Origin: Nocardia tenerifensis NBRC 101015
Lineage (GTDB): Bacteria; Actinomycetota; Actinomycetes; Mycobacteriales; Mycobacteriaceae
Length of the DNA: 60,300 nt
Assembly (NCBI RefSeq): GCF_000308715.1
Contig: NZ_BAGH01000192.1
Location: 1-60,300 of the forward strand
Direction of reading: 5' to 3'
The first letter of the stretch is position 1. Every line of letters starts with the position of its first letter. The notes beneath the pieces were generated by a model. The model was not told the origin of the DNA. It saw nothing but the letters and a program-made list of their open reading frames with translations, and ran no database searches. Positions 1 through 9,969 of the stretch are shown here, one piece after another. The position numbers and the translations under genes were made by a program.

Positions 1-2700
1 CACCTGGCGCGGGCCATGTGGCAGGGCACCCCGCCCGGCGTCGGGATCAACCTCAACTACATGCCGATGAGTCACATCGCGGGGCGGTTGTCGTTCATCG
101 GCGTGCTGGCCCGCGGCGGCACCGCGTATTTCGCGGCCAAGAGCGACATGTCGACGCTGTTCGAGGACATCGCGCTGGCGCGTCCCACCGAGATCTTCTT
201 CGTTCCGCGCGTGTGCGACATGATCTTTCAGCGCTACCGCAGCGAGATGGACCGGCGCTCGGGCGCGGACGCCGACCCGGCCGCGCTCGACCGGGAGGTG
301 AAAGCCGAACTGCGGGAACAATTTCTGGGCGGCCGCTTCCTCGGCGCGATCGTCGGCAGCGCGCCGGTGTCCGCGGAGATGCGCGCGTTCATGGAGTCCG
401 TCCTCGATGTGCGGCTGCACGACGGGTACGGCTCGACCGAGGCGGGCGCGCGCATCCTGATGGACAACCGGATCCAGCGCCCGCCGGTGACCGACTACAA
501 GCTCGTCGACGTGCCCGAACTCGGCTACTTCCGCACCGATCAGCCGCATCCGCGCGGTGAGCTGCTGGTGAAGGCGGTGACGCAGATCCCAGGGTACTTC
601 AAGCGACCAGAGATCACCGCCGAGGTCTTCGACGAGGACGGCTTCTACAAGACCGGCGATATCGTCGCCGAGCTCGGCCCCGACGAACTCGTGTACGTCG
701 ACCGCCGCAACAACGTGCTCAAGCTGTCGCAGGGCGAGTTCGTCACGGTCGCCAACCTGGAGGCGGTGTACGCCACCAGCCCGCTGATCCGGCAGATCTT
801 CGTCTACGGCAGCAGCGAGCGCGCCTATCTGCTCGCGGTGATCGTGCCCACCGAGGCCGCGCTGCGCGAGCACGACCCGGAAACGCTGAAAACGGCGCTG
901 GCCGAGTCCATTCAGGAGCTGGCCAAAGCCGCGGATCTGCAATCCTATGAGATCCCACGCGATTTCGTGATCGAGCCCGAGCCGTTCACCGTGGCCAACG
1001 GCCTGCTGTCGGGCATCTCGAAGCTGTTGCGCCCCAAGCTGAAGCAGCGCTACGGCGCTCGGCTCGAGCAGATCTACGCCGAGCACGCCGCCCGCCAGAG
1101 CGACGAGCTGGTGGCGCTGCGGCGCGCGGCCGCCGAACGCCCGGTGCTCGACACGGTCGGTGACGCCGCGCGCGCGTTGCTCGGCATCGCCGCCGCCGAC
1201 CTGCGGCCGGACGCGCACTTCACCGATCTCGGCGGCGATTCCCTGTCGGCGCTGTCGTTCTCGAACCTGCTCACCGACGCCTTCGGCGTCGAGGTGCCGG
1301 TCGGCGTCATCATCAGCCCCGCCAACACCCTCGGCGAGATAGCGAAATACATCGAGGCGGAGCGTGATTCGGGCGCGAAACGGCCGACGTATTCCTCGGT
1401 GCACGGCGGCGGCGCGCGGATCAGCGCCGCCGAGCTCACCCTCGACAAGTTCATCGACGCCCGAACCCTGGCCGCCGCCACCACGATTCCCGCCGCGCCC
1501 GCACCGGCGCGGACGGTCCTGTTGACCGGCGCGAACGGATACCTCGGCCGCTTCCTGTGCCTGGAGTGGCTCGAACGCCTCGAGCAGACGGGCGGCACCC
1601 TGATCTGCGTCGTGCGCGGGAGCGACGCGGCCGCCGCGCGCCGACGGCTCGACGCGGCGTTCGACAGCGGCGATCCCGAGCTGCTCGCGCACTACCGAGA
1701 CCTGGCCGAGCGGCGCCTAGAGGTGCTCGCCGGCGATATCGGCGACCCGAACCTCGGTGTGGACGAACCCACTTGGCGACGGCTGGCCGAGACCGTCGAC
1801 CTGATCGTGCACGCCGCGGCCCTGGTCAATCACGTGCTGCCCTACGGACAGCTGTTCGGCCCCAACGTGGTCGGCACGGCCGAGATCATCCGGCTGGCGA
1901 TCACCGCGCGGCGCAAGCCGGTCACCTACCTGTCCACCGTCGCGGTCGCGGACCAGGTCGACCCGTCGGTGTTCCAGGAGGACAGCGATGTTCGGGAGAT
2001 GAGCGCGGTCCGCGCCGTGAACGAGGGATACGCCAACGGCTACGGAAACAGCAAATGGGCCGGAGAGGTCCTGCTGCGCGAGGCGCACGACCTGTGCGGG
2101 CTGCCGGTCGCGGTGTTCCGCTCGGACATGATTCTCGCGCACAGTAAGTACGCGGGCCAGCTCAATGTCCAGGACATGTTCACCCGCCTGGTGCTCAGCC
2201 TGGTCGCTACCGGTGTCGCGCCGTACTCGTTCTACGTCACCGATGCGGCGGGCAAGCGCAGGCGCGCCCACTACGAAGGTCTACCAGCCGATTTCACCGC
2301 CGCGGCGATCACCACGCTCGGCGGCAAGGCCGTCGGGGACTTCCACACCTACGATGTGCTGAACCCGCACGACGACGGCGTTTCCTTGGATGTCTTCGTG
2401 GACTGGCTCATCGAGTCCGGCGTGCCCATCCAGCGCATCGCCGACTACGACGACTGGTTCCACCGATTCGAGACCGCCATCCGCGCCCTGCCCGAGGCGC
2501 AGCGCCAGGCCTCGGTCCTGCCGCTGCTGCGGGCCTACCGCGTCCAGCGTCCGCCCATCCCCGGCTCGCCGCTGCCCGCGAAGAAGTTCCAGGCGGCGGT
2601 GCAGACCGCGAATGTCGGTGGCGAGCACGACATTCCCCATCTGTCGGCGGCGTTGATCGAAAAGTACGTCAGCGACCTGCGACTGCTGAAACTGCTCTGA
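1..2700 (+). CDS. car: Carboxylic acid reductase, 3' part (5' end outside window)
   Basis: Reduces carboxylic acids to aldehydes using ATP and NADPH (known for the family). The reading frame is open from base 1, so about 270 N-terminal residues of a roughly 1170-residue enzyme are missing. Visible are the C-terminal adenylation domain ([17 protein letters not shown]), a carrier domain with the phosphopantetheine serine in [11 protein letters not shown] (about nt 1228-1260), and a reductase domain with the Rossmann motif [10 protein letters not shown] (about nt 1519) and catalytic YGNSK (nt 2041-2055). It needs a phosphopantetheinyl transferase, which is not in the window. It ends 5 bp from a convergent gene. 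Confidence 0.95.
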   Translation, partial: HLARAMWQGTPPGVGINLNYMPMSHIAGRLSFIGVLARGGTAYFAAKSDMSTLFEDIALARPTEIFFVPRVCDMIFQRYRSEMDRRSGADADPAALDREVKAELREQFLGGRFLGAIVGSAPVSAEMRAFMESVLDVRLHDGYGSTEAGARILMDNRIQRPPVTDYKLVDVPELGYFRTDQPHPRGELLVKAVTQIPGYFKRPEITAEVFDEDGFYKTGDIVAELGPDELVYVDRRNNVLKLSQGEFVTVANLEAVYATSPLIRQIFVYGSSERAYLLAVIVPTEAALREHDPETLKTALAESIQELAKAADLQSYEIPRDFVIEPEPFTVANGLLSGISKLLRPKLKQRYGARLEQIYAEHAARQSDELVALRRAAAERPVLDTVGDAARALLGIAAADLRPDAHFTDLGGDSLSALSFSNLLTDAFGVEVPVGVIISPANTLGEIAKYIEAERDSGAKRPTYSSVHGGGARISAAELTLDKFIDARTLAAATTIPAAPAPARTVLLTGANGYLGRFLCLEWLERLEQTGGTLICVVRGSDAAAARRRLDAAFDSGDPELLAHYRDLAERRLEVLAGDIGDPNLGVDEPTWRRLAETVDLIVHAAALVNHVLPYGQLFGPNVVGTAEIIRLAITARRKPVTYLSTVAVADQVDPSVFQEDSDVREMSAVRAVNEGYANGYGNSKWAGEVLLREAHDLCGLPVAVFRSDMILAHSKYAGQLNVQDMFTRLVLSLVATGVAPYSFYVTDAAGKRRRAHYEGLPADFTAAAITTLGGKAVGDFHTYDVLNPHDDGVSLDVFVDWLIESGVPIQRIADYDDWFHRFETAIRALPEAQRQASVLPLLRAYRVQRPPIPGSPLPAKKFQAAVQTANVGGEHDIPHLSAALIEKYVSDLRLLKLL

Positions 2701-2705
2701 GTTCC

Positions 2706-3449
2706 TCAGGGACGCAACAGAACTCGAAGTCCGCGCGAGACGAGCCGGTGCACGGTCCACGCCCGGCGCACCCGCGACAGTGGCGAGACGGGCACGGTCT
2801 GCCCTTCCCGCCGCTGTCGTATCTCATCGATCAGGTCGGCGGGCACGTGGAAACGTTCCAACCGAGACAGCGCCTCCCGCTTGGTGATCAGCTCGTCGTT
2901 CGTCAGCGTGACCTCGGCGCGGGCGAGGGTGAACAGGCTCAGGTCGACGTACAAATCTTGGAACCAGATCATCGGACGCCGCAGCGCGGGCACCCAGTAG
3001 CGGCGCAGGTCGTCGCGGACCGCCTCGCGCAGCTCCGCCGCGGTGACCGGCGGCAGCGCCTCCTGCGGCGACTGCCCGAACACGCTGAACCCGAAGCGCT
3101 GCAACTCCGCGCGCGCGATCCCGGTGAGCGGGCGCTCGAACAACATCCGTGCCGCCCACGTGACGTGCGGAACCGTGACGTCGTCGAGATCGTCCACCGG
3201 CACATAGACGCAATGCAGCTTGGCGGCCTCGGACCGGCGCGCGATGAACTCCCGATGGAGTCGCTCCACCTGTCGCCGCCGCTCTTTGGTCAGCGGCCGT
3301 TCGATCAACGCCACAAGGTCGAAATCGCTTACCCCCGGCTGGAAGTCGCCCGTGGCCAGCGAACCGCCGACCAGCAGCGCGACGACCTCGGCAACCGGCC
3401 GGACCCGCGCGGCGAACTCCTCGAGCACCGCCTCGGGTGACAGGCTCAT
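2706..3449 (-). CDS. Nucleotidyltransferase-domain protein
   Basis: A 247-residue protein with a minimal nucleotidyltransferase core near its N-terminus: a GGSLATGD helix-turn followed by DFDLVAL, the GS...DxD metal-binding pattern of aminoglycoside-adenylyltransferase-like enzymes. The substrate is unknown. The ATG at 3449 overlaps the stop of the upstream GT87 gene (ATGA), so the two are translationally coupled. The frame stays open upstream, but that part is low-complexity Arg/Gly sequence antisense to nothing conserved. The rest looks helical, with a conserved-looking WFQDLYVDLSLF segment. Confidence 0.8.
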   Translation of the reverse strand: MSLSPEAVLEEFAARVRPVAEVVALLVGGSLATGDFQPGVSDFDLVALIERPLTKERRRQVERLHREFIARRSEAAKLHCVYVPVDDLDDVTVPHVTWAARMLFERPLTGIARAELQRFGFSVFGQSPQEALPPVTAAELREAVRDDLRRYWVPALRRPMIWFQDLYVDLSLFTLARAEVTLTNDELITKREALSRLERFHVPADLIDEIRQRREGQTVPVSPLSRVRRAWTVHRLVSRGLRVLLRP

Positions 3450-4690
3450 ACCGCCGCCCGCGCGTCTTCGACGGTCGCCACGCCCGCCCGGCGCAGGCGA
3501 TACAGAACCAGTCCCGCACCCGCGAGCACGACGGCGTACACGATGACGAAGCTGTTGATCAGAATCTGCGCGCCCGGCCACCACGGCGGGAACAGGAACA
3601 GCCCGACCACCACGAATTTCGGGTCATACTCCCACGTCCACGCGCCGATCGAGGCGTAGAGCGCCGCGATGAGCAGCCACCACCCCCACCGCGACTGCGC
3701 CCGATGCACCAGGTACACGAACAGCGGAACGAACCACACCCAGTGGTGGTCCCAGGAGAACGGCGACACCGCGCAGGCGGTGAGCCCCGCCAGGCTCACC
3801 GCGAGCAGCCGCTCGCCGCGCCGGAACAGACCCACAGTGATCGCCAGACTGACCAAGGCGACGGCACCCGCGATGAGCAGCCACAGCCACACCGGCGCGG
3901 GCCGGTGCGTCAGGTGCGCGATGACCCCGCGGATGGACTGATTGGACGGGTGCATGTCGTCGGCGATCCGATTCGACTGGAAGAACGTCGAAGTCCAGTA
4001 CTGCCGGGAGTCGGCGGGCAGCACGATCCAGGCCAGCACGATCGACGCGAGGAAGGTCGCCACCGCGGTGCACGCCGAGCGCCACTGGCGCAGCGCGAGA
4101 AACTGCACGACGAAATACGCCGGGACCAGTTTGATGCCCGCCGCGAGCCCGACCCCGACGCCGCGCAGCCTGCTCCGGTCCGCGCGCGAGAAGTCCCACA
4201 GCACGAGCAGCATCAGCATCAGATTGATCTGCCCGTAGAACAGCGTCGTGCGGACCGGCTCGATGAACGCGCAGGTGAGCGCGAGCAGGGCGCTGACGGC
4301 GACGAGCTGACCGTTGATCCGGTAGCCGAGGATGCGCCAGCTCAGCAGGGCACAGCCGAAGAGCGCGAGCAGGTTCAGCACCAGCCAGGTGTCGGCCACG
4401 TACAGCCAGGGAATCGCCACGATCGGGATGAACGCGATCGTGGAGAACGGGGTATAGGTATACAGGAGCCCAGCGATCGTCGGCTCGGTGTAGAGCGGCA
4501 GTCCGTGCAGGATGCGCCAGGCACCGTCCCGATATACGTGCACATCGAGCCCGCCGTCCAGGATCCCCGCCCGGTCCAGCCACGGATCGACCGTGGTGAA
4601 CAGCAGGATCACCGAGAGAGCGGCACTCGCGGCCAGTATGAAAAGCGTTGGGCCCGTGCGTGGAAACTCCAGCATCCGGGACTTGGGCAC
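3446..4690 (-). CDS. GT87 family polyprenol-phosphate mannosyltransferase-like membrane protein
   Basis: A 414-residue polytopic membrane protein with about ten hydrophobic segments starting at residue 15. It has the DUF2029/GT87 layout: an N-terminal TM, an extracytoplasmic loop with DVHVYRDGAWRILHGLPLY, and YTYTPFSTIAF. In mycolate actinobacteria this family includes PimE and other alpha-1,2-mannosyltransferases that use polyprenol-phosphate-mannose for phosphatidylinositol mannosides or lipoarabinomannan (known). Which glycan this one makes cannot be told. The downstream nucleotidyltransferase overlaps it by 4 nt. Confidence 0.85.
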   Translation of the reverse strand: MPKSRMLEFPRTGPTLFILAASAALSVILLFTTVDPWLDRAGILDGGLDVHVYRDGAWRILHGLPLYTEPTIAGLLYTYTPFSTIAFIPIVAIPWLYVADTWLVLNLLALFGCALLSWRILGYRINGQLVAVSALLALTCAFIEPVRTTLFYGQINLMLMLLVLWDFSRADRSRLRGVGVGLAAGIKLVPAYFVVQFLALRQWRSACTAVATFLASIVLAWIVLPADSRQYWTSTFFQSNRIADDMHPSNQSIRGVIAHLTHRPAPVWLWLLIAGAVALVSLAITVGLFRRGERLLAVSLAGLTACAVSPFSWDHHWVWFVPLFVYLVHRAQSRWGWWLLIAALYASIGAWTWEYDPKFVVVGLFLFPPWWPGAQILINSFVIVYAVVLAGAGLVLYRLRRAGVATVEDARAAV

Positions 4691-4827
4691 AAGTGATCAA
4701 CTTACCGAATAACTCGTTTCAGAGCACGCCCCGAACGCTCGGGTCGCGCTCGAACGCCGGAGCGCTTCGCTAAAACGGGTACTACCAGCACCTGGATACC
4801 GCTATCGGGATCGGGCACGATCAGGGG

Positions 4828-5727
4828 ATGACCGATGTGCTTGATGTTCGGGCGGTGCGCAAGGCGCGCCGCGCGGAACTGGGAACCTTCCTGAAGTCGC
4901 GCCGCGCCAAGATCTCCCCGGACGACGTCGGTCTGCCGCCCGGCCCGCGCCGCCGCACGCCGGGGCTGCGGCGGGAAGAGGTCGCGCAGCTGTCCGGCAT
5001 CGGCGTCACCTGGTACACCTGGCTCGAGCAGGGCCGCCCGATCAATGTCAGCGTGCAGGTGCTCGACGCGGTGGCCAGGACGCTGGCCCTCGACGAGGCC
5101 GAACGCGGCCACCTCTACCGGCTCGCCGACGTACCCACCGTGCCGAACCCGCACTCCAACACCGCGCTGCCCGAGGAGATGCAGACCATCCTCGACCATC
5201 TCTCGCCGCTGCCCGCCGCGGTCTTGAGCGCCCGGTACGACGTGCTCGCGTTCAACGACTCCTACGAGGCGCTGTGCCCCGGATTCCTGGTGGGGGAGCG
5301 CAATGTCGCGCGGCGGGTGTTCCTCACGCCGCAATGCTGCAACACCTACAAGAGCAGCTGGGACGATCTGCGCCGCATGGTCGCCTACCTGCGCGGCGCG
5401 TACGCCAAGAACCTCGACGACCCGAGCTGGCAGGAGTTCATCCAGGAGATGTGCACGGCCAGCGCCGAATTCGCCACCCTGTGGGCCCGCAACGACGTGG
5501 CGGTGCCGAGCAACCGCATCAAGCAGATCCGGAACCTGGCGATCGGCGAGCTGGAGATGTTCGTCACCAGCATGTCTCTGCCCGCCGTCGCGGGCGCGTG
5601 GGTGCAGATCTACACCCCGGCCGACGAGACCCAGTGGTCCCAGCTGCGAAAGCTGCTTGCGATGCCGACGGAGGAGCAGCACGAGCCGTGGGTCGAGCAC
5701 CGCAGGCTGTACCACGCCGCGGGCTGA
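4828..5727 (+). CDS. XRE/MmyB-type helix-turn-helix regulator
   Basis: A 299-residue regulator with an N-terminal HTH (about residues 10-90: RRRTPGLRREEVAQLSGI, TWYTWLEQGR) and a C-terminal MmyB-like ligand domain (RYDVLAFNDSYEAL, VRRVFL-type segments). This is the actinobacterial HTH_31 plus MmyB architecture, whose ligand is thought to be a fatty acid or similar hydrophobic molecule (known for MmyB only). It converges on choD with a 73-bp gap. No target is evident; it is flanked by unrelated genes. Confidence 0.88.
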   Translation: MTDVLDVRAVRKARRAELGTFLKSRRAKISPDDVGLPPGPRRRTPGLRREEVAQLSGIGVTWYTWLEQGRPINVSVQVLDAVARTLALDEAERGHLYRLADVPTVPNPHSNTALPEEMQTILDHLSPLPAAVLSARYDVLAFNDSYEALCPGFLVGERNVARRVFLTPQCCNTYKSSWDDLRRMVAYLRGAYAKNLDDPSWQEFIQEMCTASAEFATLWARNDVAVPSNRIKQIRNLAIGELEMFVTSMSLPAVAGAWVQIYTPADETQWSQLRKLLAMPTEEQHEPWVEHRRLYHAAG

Positions 5728-5800
5728 GATCGCCTCAGGCAGACATACCGCCCGAGTCCCGCTGAGCCGCAGGCTGTCTCGCCGAGGCGCGGGAAGACGG

Positions 5801-7522
5801 TCAGCCCGCGGCCTGCGTCTTCTTGATCTCCACGATCGGAAGCACCAGCGCGGCGGGCGCGTTCGCGGGCACCACGGGCTTGGCCGGCGCGATCGGGGCG
5901 ATCTGCTGGTATCCGGCGCCGAGCGGCGGACGGTTGTCCGCCTCGCCCTTGTTCGGCCAGTAGGCGGCGGCGCGTTCGGCCTGCGCGGTGATGGTGAGCG
6001 ACGGGTTGACGCCGAGGTTGGCCGACACGGCCGCGCCGTCGACGACGCTCAGGGTGGGGTAGCCGTACACGCGGTGGTAGCCGTCGATCACGCCGTGCTC
6101 GGCGTCCGCGCCGATCACCGCGCCGCCGAGGAAGTGCGCGGTCAGCGGGATATTGAAGATCTCGCCCCAGCTGCCGCCCGCGATGCCGCCGATCTTGGTG
6201 GCCACCCGCCGCGTCACGTCGTTGCCGACCGGAATCCAGGTCGGATTCGGTTCGCCGTGGCCCTGTTTGCTGGTCAGCTTGCGGCCGAACAGCCCGCGTT
6301 TGGTGTAGGTGGTGATCGAGTTGTCCAGATGCTGCATGACCAGCGAGATGATGGTGCGCTCGCTCCAGTCCTTGGTGCTCAGGAAGCTCAGCAGGTCCAT
6401 CGGGTGGCGCAGCACGAGGCCGAGGAAGCGCAGCCAGCGCGGGATCCGGCCGCCGCCGTCGACCATCAGCGTCTGCAGCAGGCCCATGGCGTTGGAGCCC
6501 TTGCCGTAGCGGACCGGCTCGATGTGGGTGTCGGGCGTGGGGTGGATGGACGAGGTGATCGCGACGCCCTTGGTGAAATCGACGCCGGGCGTGACGGTCT
6601 TGGTCGCCGCGCCGACGATCGACTCGGAGTTGGTGCGGGTGAGCTGGCCGAGGCGCGGCGAGAGCTCGGGCAGCGCGCCCTTGTCCCGCATGGCGAACAG
6701 CAGCTGCTGGGTGCCGCGCGTGCCCGCGGCGAGCACGACGTTCGCGGCGGTGTAGGTCTTGGGCTGCTTGCGCAGCCACGCGCCGGTGCGCGTGGTCGAC
6801 ACGTCCCAGGTGCCGTCCGGGTGCGGGCGCAGATCGGTGACCGTGGTCAGCGGAATGACTTGCGCCCCCGCCTTTTCCGCGAGGTAGAGGTAGTTCTTCA
6901 CGAGCGTGTTCTTGGCGCCGAACTTGCAGCCGACCATGCAGTCGCCGCACTCGACGCAGCCGGTGCGCTCGGGCCCGACGCCGCCGAAGTACGGGTCGGC
7001 CACGGTTTTGCCCGGTTCGCCGAAGAACACGCCCACCGGGGTCTGCACGAACGTGTCGCCGACGCCGAGGTCGTCGGCGACCTGCTTGAACACCTCGTCG
7101 GCCGGGGTCATGTGCGGGTTGCGCACCACGCCGAGCATCTTCTGCGCGCGTTCGTAGTACGGCGCGAGTTCGGCGTGCCAGTCGGTGATGTCGCGCCACT
7201 GCGCGTCCTGGAAGAACGGCTCCGGCGGCACGTACAGCGTGTTCGCGTAGTTCAGCGACCCGCCGCCGACGCCCGCCCCGCCGAGGATCAGCACGTCGCG
7301 CAGCAGGTGGATGCGCTGGATGCCGTAGCAGCCGAGCTTCGGCGCCCACAGGAACTTCTTCAGCTCCCAGCTGGTCTTCGGCAGCTCGTCGTCGGCGAAT
7401 CGCCGGCCCGCCTCGAGGACGCCGACCTTGTAGCCCTTCTCGACCAGCCGGAGCGCGGTGACGCTGCCACCGAAGCCAGAGCCGACGATGAGCACGTCGA
7501 AATCCGTTGCTCGCTGATCCAT
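5801..7522 (-). CDS. choD: Cholesterol oxidase, GMC family (ChoD-like)
   Basis: A 573-residue FAD enzyme of the glucose-methanol-choline family. The N-terminus has the dinucleotide motif VLIVGSGFGGSVTALRL, then GGAGVGGGSLNYANTLYVPP and a cysteine cluster CVECGDCMVGC. Much of the chain (KFLWAPKLGCYGIQRIH, HLDNSITT, NIPLTAHFLGGAVIG) matches remembered M. tuberculosis ChoD (Rv3409c) closely in order and length. It probably oxidises 3-beta-hydroxysterols. Start chosen at ATG 7522, preceded at 6 nt by GAGGAG. A TetR gene lies divergently upstream with palindromes in between. Confidence 0.93.
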   Translation of the reverse strand: MDQRATDFDVLIVGSGFGGSVTALRLVEKGYKVGVLEAGRRFADDELPKTSWELKKFLWAPKLGCYGIQRIHLLRDVLILGGAGVGGGSLNYANTLYVPPEPFFQDAQWRDITDWHAELAPYYERAQKMLGVVRNPHMTPADEVFKQVADDLGVGDTFVQTPVGVFFGEPGKTVADPYFGGVGPERTGCVECGDCMVGCKFGAKNTLVKNYLYLAEKAGAQVIPLTTVTDLRPHPDGTWDVSTTRTGAWLRKQPKTYTAANVVLAAGTRGTQQLLFAMRDKGALPELSPRLGQLTRTNSESIVGAATKTVTPGVDFTKGVAITSSIHPTPDTHIEPVRYGKGSNAMGLLQTLMVDGGGRIPRWLRFLGLVLRHPMDLLSFLSTKDWSERTIISLVMQHLDNSITTYTKRGLFGRKLTSKQGHGEPNPTWIPVGNDVTRRVATKIGGIAGGSWGEIFNIPLTAHFLGGAVIGADAEHGVIDGYHRVYGYPTLSVVDGAAVSANLGVNPSLTITAQAERAAAYWPNKGEADNRPPLGAGYQQIAPIAPAKPVVPANAPAALVLPIVEIKKTQAAG

Positions 7523-7540
7523 AGGACGCTCCTCGATCTG

Positions 7541-7576
7541 GTCACCAGTGACTGGGCTAACACTACTACCGAGTAG
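7541..7576. promoter_or_regulatory. Palindromes in the choD promoter
   Basis: Two inverted repeats lie just upstream of the choD start: GTCAC-CA-GTGAC at 7541-7552 (overlapped by CCAGT-G-ACTGG) and CTACT-ACCG-AGTAG at 7563-7576. Both have the size and symmetry of TetR-family operators. They could be sites for the divergently encoded TetR protein; binding is inferred. Confidence 0.45.
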
Positions 7577-7665
7577 CTTGTGCGCCGAAACAGGGCGGGT
7601 GGCCTCGGTTTGTGCCCCGCCCCGGCCGGTGACGCGCCGCGGTCGTGACGCCGTCCACCTGCTGC

Positions 7666-7680
7666 GAGCAGTGCTCACTG
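7666..7680. promoter_or_regulatory. Palindromes upstream of the TetR gene
   Basis: Overlapping palindromes GAGCA-G-TGCTC (7666-7676) and CAGTG-CT-CACTG (7669-7680) lie about 40 bp before the TetR start, followed at once by TTGTTGACA, which contains a -35-like TTGACA. This is a candidate autoregulatory site. Confidence 0.35.
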
Positions 7681-7718
7681 TTGTTGACATCGCTCTCTCT
7701 GTGCTGCACCGTGGAGGC

Positions 7719-8414
7719 ATGCCGACCACCCCGCGCGCCCGAGCAAGGGCTCAGACCATGAACGACATCGTGCGCATCGGCCGCGAGCACCTCGCCACGC
7801 AGGGCGCCGCGGCGCTCTCGCTCCGCGCGGTCGCGCGGGATCTGGGCGTCGTCTCCTCGGCCGTCTACCGCTACGTCGGCAGCCGCGACGAGTTGCTCAC
7901 GCTGCTGGTCGTCGACGGATACAACGCTCTCGGAGACGCGGTCGACGCCGCGCTCGCCGAGAACCCGGGAGACCCCATCGAACAGCTACGCGTCCTCGGT
8001 CGCACCGTCCGCCACTGGGCCCTGGCCGAACCTGCCCGCTACGGACTGCTTTTCGGTACCCCCGTCCCCGGCTACCACGCGCCCGAGCAGACCATGGACC
8101 CCGGCATCCGGGTGATCACCGCGATGCTCGTCCTCTTCGCTCGCGCCCACGAGTTGGGCCTGCTCCGCGCTCCGTCGGCGCAGCCGCGCGTATCCGCGCC
8201 CCTCGCAACGAGTTTCGCGAGGATCCGCGACGAGTTCCAGCTCGACCTGCCCGATTGGCTGCTCGTGCGCGGGGCGACCTTCTGGCCTAGCCTGTTCGGC
8301 GCGGTGAGCGCCGACGTCTTCGACATGTACGGGCAGAACAGCTTCGCCGACCGCGACGAACTGTTCGACCACCAACTCGACGCCCTACTGGACATGCTGG
8401 GCTATCGGCCCTGA
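7719..8414 (+). CDS. TetR/AcrR family regulator
   Basis: A 231-residue TetR-type repressor. The N-terminal HTH is clear (ALSLRAVARDLGVVSSAVYRY, then a SRDELLTLLV helix). The C-terminal part, with WALAEPARYGLLFGTPVPGY, matches the WHG/TetR_C_25-like ligand domain common in actinobacteria. ATG 7719 was chosen because GGAGG lies 3 nt upstream and the HTH begins at the usual distance; the open frame extends further but is not regulator-like. It is divergent from choD, its most likely target. Confidence 0.9.
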   Translation: MPTTPRARARAQTMNDIVRIGREHLATQGAAALSLRAVARDLGVVSSAVYRYVGSRDELLTLLVVDGYNALGDAVDAALAENPGDPIEQLRVLGRTVRHWALAEPARYGLLFGTPVPGYHAPEQTMDPGIRVITAMLVLFARAHELGLLRAPSAQPRVSAPLATSFARIRDEFQLDLPDWLLVRGATFWPSLFGAVSADVFDMYGQNSFADRDELFDHQLDALLDMLGYRP

Positions 8415-8443
8415 ACTACCCTGCGGCGCGGCGACTTTCGCCC

Positions 8444-8647
8444 TCAGTCTTCGCTACTCAGCCGATCGCCCAGAAACCGAAGCAGCGCTGGATCATCGGA
8501 GGTGAACCTGTCGACCTCCTGGCCGCCGGTGCACTCGTACAGGCCGACGGTCACTCGCCCCGCTCGCCGGGAGAGCACCCGCCAGATCGCGCCGGAGTCC
8601 GCCCAGCGCCGGAGAACCGCTGTGGGATCCGGGGTTTCGGCGGTCAT
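8444..8647 (-). CDS. Small conserved actinobacterial protein of unknown function
   Basis: A 67-residue protein (AVLRRWADSGAIWRVL, then VGLYECTGGQEVDRFTS and LLRFLGDRL). It resembles small uncharacterised proteins found across Nocardia and mycobacteria, which carry the same WRV...VTVGL...GGEEVDRFTSDDP pattern. No function is known to me. Its ATG overlaps the stop of the upstream GH1 gene (ATGA), so translation is probably coupled. Confidence 0.7.
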   Translation of the reverse strand: MTAETPDPTAVLRRWADSGAIWRVLSRRAGRVTVGLYECTGGQEVDRFTSDDPALLRFLGDRLSSED

Positions 8648-9969
8648 CGCGGCACCGTGACCGGGTCGAGGCAGCTGGCGGCGGCGTCGACGAAGGAACA
8701 CGGCTGCGGGGCGCGGGTGGGGCGGTAGGTGGGGGAGACGCCGCCGGCCTGGGTGATGGCGGTGTAGGCGGGCACCGCGTCGGTGGGTTTACGAGTGAGC
8801 GTCGGGTCGGTCAGCACGTCGACCGTGTAGAGGCCGAAACGCGGTGTGTACGAACCCCACTCGTAGTTGTCGGTGAGACTCCAGTAGTTGTAGCCGATGA
8901 GGTTCATGCCGTCGGCCTTGGCGCGCTGCAGCCAGTAGACGGTGTCGCGGAGGTTGTCCGCGCGCGTGTAGCCGTCGGCGCGGGGCGCGCCGTTCTCGGT
9001 GGGCATGCCGTTCTCGACGATGTAGAGCGGCTTTCCGGGGAACTGGCGGGCGTAGTGCTCGAGGGCGTAGTAGATGCCCTCCGGCTGGAGCGGTTGGGTC
9101 CACAGCTTCTCGAAGTCGGGCGGCCCCGCCAGCAGGGACTCGGGGGAGAGGCCGTAGTAGTAGTCGATGCCGATGTAGTCCAGCCGGCCGCGGATCTTGT
9201 CGATGAGCGGTTTGTTGACGACATCCTCGCCGGTCGGGATGTAGGCGACGTTGCTCGTGACCAGCGCGCCGGGCTGCACGGCGTGGATGTGGTCGTAGAT
9301 CGCGTTGTGCGCCTGGGCGATCCGCTCGTGCATGGCAGGCACGTCGGCGGGCGAGATGCCGCCCTTGCGCAGCTCGTTGACGACGTAGAAGGTGGGCTCG
9401 TTGAAGGTGACCCACAGCGGGTCGGCCGCGGCGTAGCGGTCGACGATGGTCCTGGCGTTCGCGAGCCAGTCCTCGACGATGCCCGGGTTGCGCCAGCCGC
9501 CGCGATCGACCTCCCAGCCGGGATACACCCAGTGGTCGAGGGTGAGCATGGGCCGCATGCCCGCCGCGGTGATCGCCGCGATGACGTTGTCGTAGAAGCG
9601 AAGTCCGTCCTCGTCCCATTCGCCGGGCCGCGGCTGCACGCGGGCCCACTCGACGCCGATCCGGTAGACGTGCACACCGAGCCGCGCCGCGAGCTCGATG
9701 TCCGAGCGGTACCGCGCGAAGAAGTCGATCGAATCGCCGTAGGTGTCAGCGGTTTTGCCCTCCGCGACGTATCGAGACCAGTTGCTGTCCGGCGCATGGC
9801 CTTCCGACTGGTAACCGGATGCGGCCACGCCCCACAGGAAGTCCGCGCCCAGCAGCGCGACCTGGGCCGGCGGTTCCGGGCGCGCCTCGCCGGTAGCCGT
9901 GCTCCCGACGACGAGCGCGGTGGCGGCCGCGAGGACGGCCAAGACGTGACGGCGGCGCTGTGCTCGCAT
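8644..9969 (-). CDS. Secreted glycoside hydrolase family 1 (beta-glucosidase-like)
   Basis: A 441-residue protein with an N-terminal signal sequence (RRR then a hydrophobic stretch to about residue 22, cleavage near GEA-RP). The GH1 fold is shown by FLWGVAASGYQSEG, acid/base Glu191 in TFNEP and nucleophile Glu319 in IVENGM, with YWSLTDNYEW near the end. Family members are retaining beta-glycosidases; the substrate here is unknown. ATG 9969 was chosen for the AGGAG upstream and the signal peptide. A 67-residue protein is coupled downstream. Secreted GH1 enzymes are uncommon in actinobacteria, where most are cytosolic. Confidence 0.9.
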   Translation of the reverse strand: MRAQRRRHVLAVLAAATALVVGSTATGEARPEPPAQVALLGADFLWGVAASGYQSEGHAPDSNWSRYVAEGKTADTYGDSIDFFARYRSDIELAARLGVHVYRIGVEWARVQPRPGEWDEDGLRFYDNVIAAITAAGMRPMLTLDHWVYPGWEVDRGGWRNPGIVEDWLANARTIVDRYAAADPLWVTFNEPTFYVVNELRKGGISPADVPAMHERIAQAHNAIYDHIHAVQPGALVTSNVAYIPTGEDVVNKPLIDKIRGRLDYIGIDYYYGLSPESLLAGPPDFEKLWTQPLQPEGIYYALEHYARQFPGKPLYIVENGMPTENGAPRADGYTRADNLRDTVYWLQRAKADGMNLIGYNYWSLTDNYEWGSYTPRFGLYTVDVLTDPTLTRKPTDAVPAYTAITQAGGVSPTYRPTRAPQPCSFVDAAASCLDPVTVPR

